DNA from: Hydractinia symbiolongicarpus
Taxonomy: Eukaryota; Cnidaria; Hydrozoa; Anthoathecata; Hydractiniidae
Assembly: GCF_029227915.1 (NCBI RefSeq)
Contig: NC_079881.1
Location: 32,217,501-32,281,500 of the forward strand
DNA: 64,000 nt
Direction of reading: 5' to 3'
In this document: positions 54,716 through 64,000 of the stretch, piece by piece
How the letters are laid out: every line of letters starts with the position of its first letter
Numbering within the stretch: the stretch's first letter is position 1
Notes under the pieces: model-generated
Told to the model about the DNA's origin: nothing
Database searches by the model: none
Seen by the model: only the letters and a program-made list of their open reading frames with translations
Made by a program: the position numbers and the translations under genes

Positions 54716-57700
54716 TTATTTCTTCAGCTGATAATGGCTTTGTGCAAGCGTCGTGATCTGATCCGCTTGAACGATCCTTTTGTCATCAGCTCTATTTAAC
54801 GCAATTTTTATGACTTCTTGCGTATAAATATTATGACCTTTGTTCTGAATACACCTCCAAGTTTTGTTGATATTAATACCTTCCTCCAAACATCGTTGGT
54901 AATCTTCGAAGGTTATACATTTCTTGGTCACGGCCTTTTTCACACCCTTGGCTTTGCGATCACCCCCGTCTTTCGTTAATGCTTTATAGGCGTAGGCCTT
55001 CGGTCAATGTAATAAAGTTTGTCATGATTATACTGCCTAATTCGTCTTTCATAGGACCCACGATCTTCCTTATTTTTCACGATCGGAAGAGGCCTATTGT
55101 CATCTTTGCTATAGGCACTAGCATCAAATCTGTCTTTAAAATCATCGTTAATGTTCTCGTAAAAATCATGGGTTCGAATGTGGTATACGAACGAGTCCGT
55201 ATCCATGTAACACAGTTGTATTTTACTACCATACTTTGGCTGCATGTAGTCATAGTGGAACTCATACATGACGGTTTTTGACTGTTCTAGAATAGCCTGA
55301 CCTATATAGACTGGCTTGTTCATTTTGATTCCCGTTCTGCCCATTTCAATACCCATGAGAATCTTACAAAATAATGTGCTGCTCTTAAAGTTTGGTTGCA
55401 TTATAAGCTTTGTATAGGCGGATTCATTCGTAACGAGCTTTATGTTGCGATGATTGCGTATGTTTTCCATGGTTTTACCGAACACGCTCAAATTCATTAA
55501 TTTGTAAAACCCCTTCTCGAACTCGTTTTTGGCGCTAGTTCTCAGCTTCGTGTTGTGATTTATATAGTCCCGGAGCCAGGAACTATGTTGAAATTGGATA
55601 GCGCGGTGAACTTTTTTAAGCTCGAGCCCATGCTTTAGTGATTGATGTAAAGCTCCGATGTACACTACGTATTTCCGCTTATGTTCTAGATTAGGGATCA
55701 ACTTCTCCACACTATGTTCAAACTTGCGCTCCGGCAGGAAGGGTAATTCGTTGTGTTTTTCATGGAGCTCCTTCGGGTAATCAATATCTACATCCAGGAG
55801 GTACACATGTTTTTTATCAGATACCAGCTTTTCGATCTTCTTTTCATCTATTATCTCTACATTTGATACCCATTTGAACCCATGGGTGGGTAGAGGATGT
55901 TGCATCGCCCATCCATATAGATTGTTGGCATCCAGATACTGAAGGTAACTTGACTCAACCTCCGGGTCATATTGATCCCCCATATATTTGTTGTTCGCCC
56001 TCGCGTACCGGTGTACAGACTGCGTAATACCACCCCGTATTCCGCGCTCAAACATGAGAAGCATGTCAGGATCCATCAGTAGTCCCAAATTTACACCGTG
56101 TATTTGAGTGCTGCTTTCCAAGCTAAGCCAGGTGCGGAATAAAAATGGGCGGGATCAAGGCCATAGTTAGCATGGCACACTCCATGAAAGTTTTGGAATA
56201 TATCAGTTAGTAGTAAAACGTCAGTAACCAAGTACGCATCATGATAGTCCCCCATGGTAGTTTCATCCCCCTTGGGATTGATAGCATTCCACACTTTTTG
56301 AGCGTGCTCGTATTCTTCATTATTAATCCCCTTCATGTTTAACTTGCTATGGAAAGCCTCCTTTGGAGGTAGCTCAGTTTCCTCGAATCGTCGCCAGCCA
56401 TCCATATACTCATAAGGATACACTCCCTTCCCTCGCATAAACTTAAAGGTGTCATCCTCAGCGAAAAACCAACGAAGATATTTGCACTGCTCATCATTGA
56501 GATTATTAGCTAATTTTTCATATTTCAAGGATGCCATAGAGCAACAGGTGTCTATGAGTCTGATCTCGATCTTCTTGTACTTTTCACCATGACCTTGACC
56601 CATGCCTGCAATGGGTACCTTGATTTTAACATTAAACGATATGTACTTCTCGGTATTCTAGGCGATGCATCCTATATCCTGAGTGTCATATTTTTCACCT
56701 AGCTCACGGATAAATAAGTTAGCATCGTACCCTGATAGGTTGTGAAAAATCACTGGTACATGGTTTGGGTATTTTATATTTTAAGTTACAGGTATTGTGC
56801 GCGGCACCCCTGTGTAACCCAGGAGAGTGACAGTGGTCCTTCACCTTACGGTTCTTCGGGTCATCGTCAAAGGGTTTCATGCTGATGTGACAACTCGTGG
56901 CGGAGTCATGATCTTTTTTTAGTATTTCCGTTAATAGCAACATGTCCTTTTGAGGGTAGATGCTGTATAGTCGCTTTACCTCATCCTCTAGATGATCGAC
57001 AAAGCGTGTTACACATTCTTTACCCCTGAAGACTGTTAGTGGATCCGGCACTTCTCCATATGCGAAAGTGGAGTATGTGGCCCACCCGCATGGTACATGT
57101 TTATTCAATGTTTTGGTATCCCGAGCATTTTTCACCGGGATCAGTAGGCTTTCAAATTCCGCATATATTACAAATGGTTTTTTGAATTGGCAATGTCCGT
57201 CCTGGTAATATAACCATTTTTCCTTCTCGCTGGGCATCGTCCGTCCTGGTAATATAACCATTTTTCCTTCTCGCTGGGCATCGTGATCTTTACCACTGCG
57301 TTGTCTTTGCAGTAGGTATAATGGTTATCGCGGGATTCTATCGTTTGGAAACCCTGCAGGCCATTCAGACAGAAATGCATTTTCCCATGATTCTTCGATA
57401 TCTCACGTCCTAGTAGTTTTGATAGATTTTTGATGGATACGTAATAGTTCCTCTTCTCATCGGTAAGCAGTAGCAGATTAACCTGAGTATCACTTTCGTT
57501 AAATGCCGATCGCCGTAAGATATTAAATTTTTTACCTGTTGCATACAAGACGTTCACGGCAATGTCTGGATTGTTCCGCTCAAATTTTGTGATATCTTTG
57601 ATGGATGTTGGAAATTCTATACCATCCCAATTATACCGCTCCTGATATGGTCGAAGCTTGCTTATTCTTTGATGGTTTGTGCCTATCTCTTCGTGATGTA

Positions 57701-58622
57701 TGGCGGCGATAATTGACCATTTAAAGCATTCTTGATCGTTGTTATCCGGATTAATTATGACCACTTGGGTGTTTCAATATATGATGAGCCCCGTGTTAAC
57801 TTCTGTTTGTGAAAGTCTACATCGAGGTGTTGAATACGACCGATACTAAAACCGCTCTTGGGTAGCGCGGGATTCTCCACATGCGTTCTGATTTGAGCAA
57901 ACATTGTGTCCATCGATTCATCCACTATGCTACCTTGGAATATAGATGTCATATTGCTGTGGAATACCTTGTCCACCTCGATAAACTCGTTAGTACCATC
58001 GATGGGTTTCCTCCATAGGATCCATAGGGAGCACTGGATTTTTGCAGACCTCATTTCTTCCACTTAGTTTTCAATAAGTGTTTTTACATTTGATCGAACC
58101 CATTAATATCTGTTCTATCTATGCCAGCTATACGATAACTTCTAAAAGTCTTATGAATCGCATGTTTATGCTCTTGTGGTGTGAAATCTTGGTTAGGTTG
58201 CTCTAAATTATGATCTTCCCTTGCTCAACCTCGTCATGAAGCGTTGCACCCATGACCCTGTTGTTGAGTTTAATCACATTGTTTTTGAACGTGTTATATG
58301 CGCTATTGACACCTTTCTTTATATACTCTGGAACATAGTCCACTAGCCAATCAGACCACTCTCGCAGTTTACTTTTTACCACTGGATGAGTCCTCAACAT
58401 CTCTTGGAGCTCGAAGATGTCCATGGCCTCTGGTGTTGGTAGAATATTCACTGATCTAATTGGGTTTCGTCGCTCGACTCTCCTGGAGGGTCGAGTTGGT
58501 ACATCATCTGTGGGTTTTAATAAAGCAATAAGATCTGCTTTACGTAATTTTGAATAACCCTTAATCCCACTGGTTTTTGCAATGGCATGTAATTGTTTTA
58601 CGGTTTTAGAATTCAAATCCAT
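54716..58622 (-). pseudogene. Protein-primed family B DNA polymerase with N-terminal SAP-type domain
   Basis: Reading from ATG 58622: residues ~5-35 are a SAP/Rho-N type domain (GIKGYSKLRKADL), then a helical linker (58500-58100) and a region with GFSIGRIQHLDVDFH and LTRGSS (about 57860-57770). Next is an N-terminal polymerase region (ECFKWSIIAAI). An ExoI-like segment YAEFESLL has Glu where Asp is usual (about 57150). Around 56845-56780 is DHCH...RGAAHNTCN, an HNH-like cysteine/histidine cluster. Then come an ExoII-like FHNLSGYDA (near 56740), ExoIII-like YLVTDVLLL (56230), polymerase motif A YLDANNLYG (Asp at 55932-55930), motif B KLMNLSVFGKTMEN (near 55480) and motif C YMDTDS (55206-55192). 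The C-terminus ends at 54716. At least six frameshifts or stops break it. The linker residues between motifs fit Polinton PolB. Confidence 0.85.
57195..57282 (+). repeat. 44-bp perfect tandem duplication inside PolB
   Basis: The 44 bases from 57195 to 57238 are repeated exactly at 57239-57282. As 44 is not a multiple of three, it shifts the reading frame of the polymerase. The perfect match shows it is recent compared with the other mutations. Confidence 0.9.
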
Positions 58623-58642
58623 CTCTTTTATTTATATATAAT

Positions 58643-58658
58643 TTTTTGATTTCAAAAA
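58643..58658. repeat. 7-bp hairpin 5' of PolB
   Basis: TTTTTGA-TT-TCAAAAA lies between the right inverted repeat and the PolB ATG. AT-rich; could be chance. Confidence 0.3.
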
Positions 58659-58663
58659 TTTTT

Positions 58664-58974
58664 GGCACGGTCATGATTTTGAATGGGAATTTCCCTTGAC
58701 TTATATTCTTTATAATAGTGTATATACTATTGCGCATGACGTCATTTATATTATTTTATATGATTATGTGTTAGTATTTAATATATCTATCATTTAATAT
58801 TAGTTTGTGTTGGTTATTGGTAGATGACGTCATGTATCTTACATTTAATATTATTTTGTGTTGGTGATTGGCATTTAATATTATTTAACATTATTTTGTG
58901 TTGGTTACTAACATTATTGGGAATTTCCTGTTAGTCGACGTCGACTGTGCCAGAAGGAACATTTCTCTATCTCT
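58664..58974 (-). repeat. Polinton right terminal inverted repeat
   Basis: About 311 bp, complementary to 42501-42780 with a few substitutions and about 30 extra bases in the inner part. Carries the same GTCGACGTCGAC palindrome (58934-58945) and two TGACGTCA sites. Confidence 0.95.
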
Positions 58975-60277
58975 CCAAATTTCGCAAATGAGCGTCTAGA
59001 ATAACTTACCAGAATTTTTTATTTTTTTTTTTTTGCTTTTCCCTCGACAAAATTTTCAGCCTGTGACATTTTGTCCGCACAAGTTTACATAATTGCATAA
59101 ACCCGGAAAAAAAACTTTATTTTCATAAAATTCGACAAAATATGATGATTTATTATGAACTGTGAAATATAATTTCGCGAAAATTTATTCAACCGCGAAT
59201 CGCGATTCTCTTTTTTGAAAATTCAATTTTTTTTACATTACCAGATTGACAAAAACTTCTGGTTACATCACAAACCCTTATACAAGCGCTAATTTTTATC
59301 TTATGCAATCAAGACTAGCACCTGCCGTAAAATAAAATTTTTCAGAAAAATGTCAGAACACACAGCTCAAATTGATCCGAAATTTATATTCACAGCACTA
59401 TTCCTTTCACTGGACTTGACATCGAAATAGACAAATAACTGCTGTTAAAAGAAATCATGTCGAAATTGACACTGTAGCTCGACCCGATCTTAGTGAGACA
59501 TGTCAGAACACAGTACAAAGTGACCCGAATTTCTATTACACAGTTTTCTTAAAAACAAAAAAAAAAACAAGATAAGACCTACTTACTAATTTTAGCGTGT
59601 GTTAATTTAGCAAGACAAATTTACGCATTTTTTTAAGAACAATGAACTTGGAGAAAGTTTCTTACCTTTTTACAAACATTATCTTGGTTTTTTGTTTAAG
59701 GTCCCTGGAAACAAGTCCATGTAGATCCTGCAATGTTTTTAACTATTTTTTCGATAAATTTAGGCTACGCTAAATTAGTACACGTGGATGCCATGGGAAC
59801 GAGAGAAAACGGGACGAACATTATAATGTATTCCAGCGACACAAATTACAAAGTAAACTTGCAATATATAAGACAAAGGAAGCATTAGTAACTTTATTTT
59901 ATGACATCACATTAATACCGCGTCCGTACAAAGTAGAAGTGGACATATCTAACCTACTTATTAATATCATTAAAAAATCTGTAACAGATAAATATTTGTT
60001 TTACACATTCTATAAATCTGTAACAAAATTGAACAGAGGCGCAAAATTTATATTCTATATATATCCTAAATGAGGTGATTACTTAGAAGAGCCAAAGCTT
60101 TCAAAACACAATTTCAAGCTGTGATAGTCAGATGGTTACAGGGAATTATATTGCTATCCATGTGTCACCAAGTAATAATAGCAAAGAAAAATATAATAAA
60201 TCAATTCCGTAAAAACACTAACAAATATATATATATCGAAATATGCAGTTACAGGTCATGGGTTTTCTTCATCAGAT
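58975..60277. other. No supported gene
   Basis: AT-rich flank of the Polinton with A/T runs. A plus-strand frame (60121-60345) has no recognisable domain. Confidence 0.5.
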
Positions 60278-61141
60278 TCATTCTGAAGATTGTCCATCGC
60301 AATAAACAGTCACATCAAAATCATCTTCGAGATTGTTGCTTTTGACATCCATAAATAGTTTCTGCATATTTTCTACTGTATTTCGTACATAATTTAGTTC
60401 TTCTATAACAAAAATTTTTTTTGGAGAATCGTTATTATAAATAGCAGTAGCCAATGAGGATTCCATTTCTCTATAGTAGTTTAATACGTGCTGCATTTCC
60501 GTACGAACAATTTGAAGCTCCTCGGTAGCACGACACTTGTGCAGATAAAATTGTACGCACGTACTTTTTACTGATGCAGGAATGTTATGTGAAGTGTTAT
60601 TAACCTAAAATAAAGTGTCCGTAACAAATTAAAGAACTCGTCAGTTTTTTTATCATGCATAATTTTTAAAGAATTACCAGATCAACCGTAGTAGTGTTTA
60701 AATATATCCTGGAATTGACGTCCAATGCATCTTTATACAACACATCTTCGTACACACCACATTCTCTGTTCGTCTGATTTAACGACTCAACTAAATTCTT
60801 TAGGTCATTGCAGATTTTATTGATTTGCACTGATAAACGATTACATATCGAAGAACCATCTATCAAAGTTAAGTAAAATAAATCAACAAAGAATAAAAAA
60901 AACAAAGTGATTGTACACATATTTCATCGGGCTGATATAAATTTATAGTTTACCTGCATATCGTTTCTTTAAAGTCAGTAACATTAACCTTTCAGTTGCA
61001 CGAGTATGTAAAGTATCCAAAGCGGTTTTTACAGCATTCTGAACGAATTTGCGATGATAATACGTGTACTGATTTAAGGTTATACTTCAACGATCGTTTA
61101 CACCGTGCTTTTTTTCGAAACTCGAAAGATCAGATTCCAAC
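60278..61141 (-). pseudogene. KDZ-like transposase C-terminal exons
   Basis: Three minus-strand exons, 61141-60954, 60860-60678 and 60604-60278, have clean GT/AG sites and matching phases. The first has an in-frame TGA (around 61090) but keeps LDTLHTRATERLMLL. The second encodes CNRLSVQINKICNDLKNLVESLNQ, and a later segment ends DALDVNSRIY. The third has FYLHKCRATEELQIV and a long helix to an acidic end. From memory the ordered pattern (T-ER-LL-K-YA-G, RLS-QI-K, E-A-D-S-Y) is the C-terminal coiled region of KDZ-type transposases in cnidarians. The catalytic core is not in the window. Moderate to low confidence in the family name; the exon structure is solid. Confidence 0.45.
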
Positions 61142-61600
61142 CTAAATAACAATAACAAAAAGCCATCTAAGAACGAAACACAAAACTACCGGATGGTTAG
61201 TGTGTTGTAGCATAAACTAAATGTTCACACACCTGCTAAGTTTTATCCTATGTCTCGCAGTATCAGAAACACTACTACTTAACAGGAGTAATGTCTTTTC
61301 GTTATTCAGCTCTTTAATTTTAGTATAATACTAGCTGTTTCCCGTGGAAGAATCCACTGTATTCCATTTAATTTATGTAGCAGATATATGTCCATCAAAA
61401 AACAAACAATACAGCAGTGCGCATCTTACATCTGCATTATTATATAAATGACCAAAAAAATTAAAGGTGTCCAACAACTGCAGTATATATGTGACATTTA
61501 AAATCTAAATCTACTAAAATTACTGCTCTGACCATCTGACAAATGCAAAAATTATTCGGAAAAAAGTTTTTAAAAGCATTTCAACATACATCTCACCCAT
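61142..61600. repeat. Non-coding; fragment of dispersed repeat
   Basis: AT-rich. TTCCCGTGGAAGAATCCAC (near 61338) matches the left part of the repeat at 26.3 kb. Confidence 0.4.
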
Positions 61601-63180
61601 AAAATTTAAATCACTCAAAACGCCACATATATACAAAAAAGCTGATCAATGTCAAACACAAATCTCTCTCATTGTATATGTTAAAATCAGTTAGTTTATT
61701 GCAAACCCTGTCAAAGGTTGACACAAAATGTGAAAAATAAACAATAAATTTTGCCTAAGTAGAAATTTTTATATAAGGTGTTAAAAAGGGATTGCAAGGA
61801 TAAGTTATAATGCAATAAAACATTATTTGAAATATTACATACGGTCCTTCCTCGCCAAACTTTAGACAAAATGCCAACAAAATAACGGTGTTTAAATCGA
61901 AAAATTATTAAAGTCCTTTTAGCAATTTGCATGCTGCTTTACCATCAATAAAGTAAACAAATGTTTTCATAAAATATATATATATATAAGTCATAATGAG
62001 TCATGTTAAACAACAGCAATCAATCTGTATATAAGTTCATTTTATGTCAATTTTTGCACCAATTTTGCAACACAAAATACAAATTCTAAATAATACTAAA
62101 ATCTCTTATTTTGGTCCTTCGCATACCGACGGTCTCCCACAAAAGTTTAATCAAAATGTAAAAAATGAGAGGTAACGACAAAATCAAAGTTTGCAAAATT
62201 TAATTATTTCGGTACATATATCTACTGCATATGCCCTCTAAAACAATATTTTAATCCAAAATGCCAAAGAAAAACAGTTTGCAACAAAAATCAGTTATTT
62301 CGATAATATTGCATACACTCTTTCCTCACAAAAGCTTCACAAACTGTAAAAAAAAGAATGGTTGTAGGGAGTGCTTCTGATTCAACAAAAAACGTTTTTT
62401 TGACATATTGCATCTAGCCCTTACCCATTAAATCTTACACAAAATTTCCAAAACTATATACGATTTAGAACAAATCAAATTTAAATCGAGAAGGATCAGT
62501 CATTTCGATATATTGCACGGAGTCCTCCCCAGTAAGAATTTATACAAAATATAGAAAAACAAAGCTTGCAAGGTGTAAAATTGAATTCTTCTTCTGTGTA
62601 TATATATATGGTCCTTCCTCGCAAAATTAACATAAAATGTCAAAAAGGTTCAGATATAACATCTAACACAACAAAAATCAGTTCTATCAGTATATGTCAT
62701 GCCATTGTCTTCCACCAAATGTTCCCCTTAAAGTTTCACAGACACAGCCTGTAAATTAAAAACAACTAAGATCAGGTATTTTGGTCTATTTCATACCATT
62801 CTGTTCCAAATAACTCATAAAATGTAAAAATTGAGTGGTAAAACAGAAATTTGCAAAATTCCATTTTTTTATATGCATGTATATTATATGCCTTCTACAA
62901 CAATAAGTTAATTCAAAATGTCAAAAAGAAGAAAAAAATAGCTTACAAAGAGTATAAAATTGAAATCAACAAAGTAGCTCTTTTGGTGTATTAAATATAA
63001 GCCATACGCACAAAAGTTTACACTAAATGTAAGAAAATGGTTGTGTTTAGTAATTCTAAATTAAGAAAAGTCAGTTCTTTTAGCATGCTGATTAAGGTTT
63101 TTGCCCACAAATTCTTACATGAAAATGTCAAAACCACAATTTGAAACAAATTAAATTTACATTTTAAAAATAAGTAATTT
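61601..63180 (+). repeat. Degenerate tandem repeat, ~100-bp period
   Basis: A core CAAAATGTCAAAAA (with variants) recurs near 61724, 61864, 62151, 62253, 62338, 62432, 62542, 62632, 62817, 62915, 63021 and 63119, mostly 85-110 bp apart. Between cores lie similar words such as ATTTCGATATATTGCA and GTCCTTCCTC. Strongly diverged; no coding. Confidence 0.5.
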
Positions 63181-64000
63181 CTGAACTTTATTTTCAGAAT
63201 ATTTGGAGGAAAAGAACTTCGCAGACCAAAAAAAAACAGGAAAATGTTTAAAAAATTTCTGGGTTAATAACGTTTGATGTGTTTTGTGTGGGAATATATA
63301 TACTGGGAATCTTTAGTTTAAAGCTAGCATTAGCTAGCTACAACAGCTAATAGCTAGTCACTTAAATATAAACTGGAGACTTAGCTAGGTATAAAGAACA
63401 TGGTTACATATATATATATATTCCTAGCTAGCTAGCTAGTTGTTGGTGGTGGTTGGCTTTTTATGATGCTAGCTATAAAACATGTCTGGCAACAATAATA
63501 TAATCAAAGCTGAAAATAAAACATGAAAAAACCTTACAGAACCTTGCTATGATTAATTTATAAAAACCATGCTCTTCTTCAAATGTTTTTTTAAAGATTT
63601 ATTTTGAATGAAAGAGTAGAGAATACTCAAAAAGAACAGCCATCTTTTTCGTAAACACAATTTCCGTTTTATGCTAGGAACTTCATTTAACAGTCCGTAT
63701 GCTTTGTGAATATCTAATACTGTTTTATATGTAGCGATACCTATATATATATGCTAACATAGAGTTTTTTAGCATAAGGGTATATATAGTTATATCGTTA
63801 TTAGCAGCGGGTTATATATTTACACCTTATGTGCGATTTCTATGAAGTACATCCCTAATCTTTTTAGTTAAATTTTAGCGTACAGCCACGTCATAAGAAA
63901 GTGACCCGTGATTTCCGTGTCGTGGACTCACAGTTTTACTCACGCAAGGGAATTAATATATAAGATTTGAATTCCCAACCAACCTCTAAAGATAACACTT
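63181..64000. other. No gene; TA/TAGC repeats and repeat fragment
   Basis: Contains TATATA and GCTAGCTAGC simple sequence near 63405-63440. At about 63860-63963 is a copy of the right end of the 26.3-kb repeat (CCCGTGATTT, ACTCACGCAA, TTAATATATAAG). Confidence 0.5.

Larger units (their letters stand above)
42501..58974. mobile_element. Full-length, decayed Maverick/Polinton element (16.5 kb)
   Basis: Both ends begin AGAGATA and carry long inverted repeats. CCAAA flanks the element on both sides (42496-42500 and 58975-58979), a shortened or one-base-mutated form of the usual 6-bp target duplication. It carries the diagnostic Polinton set: protein-primed PolB, rve integrase, A32/FtsK-type ATPase and major capsid protein, plus about 17 further genes. 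No adenovirus-type cysteine protease was recognised. Genes are packed with gaps of 3-115 bp and switch strand in blocks. Most long genes have frameshifts or stops, so the copy is not autonomous, yet both ends and gene order are intact. Such elements integrate through the rve integrase and encode virion-like capsids (established for the class). Confidence 0.95.

Overview
The window looks like AT-rich nuclear DNA of an early-branching animal, most likely a cnidarian and possibly a hydrozoan. The signs are short exons with GT/AG introns, a complete intron-containing tetraspan gene, and mobile-element families (Maverick/Polinton, pogo-like, Crypton-like, DIRS-like and KDZ-like debris) of kinds I associate with cnidarian genomes. 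No bacterial gene organisation, rRNA or complete tRNA was found. The species cannot be fixed from sequence alone.

Layout. 0-13 kb is gene-poor: a decayed DIRS-like ORF1 fragment at the left edge, a few candidate exons, a small inverted-repeat element (4.5-4.8 kb), a ~206-bp tandem array (7.2-9.1 kb) and a decayed zinc-finger/tyrosine-recombinase (Crypton-like) gene (10.4-12.1 kb). From 13.1 to 24.2 kb lies a ~372-bp satellite array with higher-order repeats. It is interrupted by a 1.25-kb insertion with an 11-bp target-site duplication and an intact 317-aa ORF that resembles the C-terminal part of a retroelement protein. 24-29 kb is mostly repeat debris. 29.08-32.79 kb holds the best host gene, a four-exon tetraspan membrane protein of 258 aa. 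33.6-35.8 kb is a pogo/Tigger-like DNA transposon with two divergent genes: an internally deleted transposase and a zinc-finger plus HIRAN-like protein. 38.9-39.9 kb is a kinase-fold pseudogene. 40.2-42.3 kb is a multi-exon homeodomain-like/HMG-like/chromodomain-like gene that carries stops.

The main feature is a full-length but mutationally decayed Maverick/Polinton at 42,501-58,974 (16.5 kb). It has ~280-310-bp terminal inverted repeats starting 5'-AG, and CCAAA on both sides. It encodes a protein-primed family B DNA polymerase with an N-terminal SAP-type domain, an rve-type integrase (D,D-35-E), an A32/FtsK-type packaging ATPase, a major capsid protein, a long coiled-coil/membrane protein, two Bro-N/MSV199-type proteins (one fused to a restriction-endonuclease-like domain) and many small proteins. 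Most long genes carry frameshifts or stops. One frameshift in the polymerase comes from a clean 44-bp tandem duplication.

The most interesting pattern is that almost every co-directional or convergent gene gap in the Polinton holds a perfect or near-perfect hairpin (stems 7-14 bp), several beside or enclosing AATAAA. This resembles the hairpin-based 3'-end formation known in Mimivirus and its virophage. Right of the Polinton are a KDZ-like transposase C-terminus (60.3-61.1 kb), a degenerate ~100-bp periodic repeat (61.6-63.2 kb) and fragments of a dispersed repeat also present at 26.3 kb.
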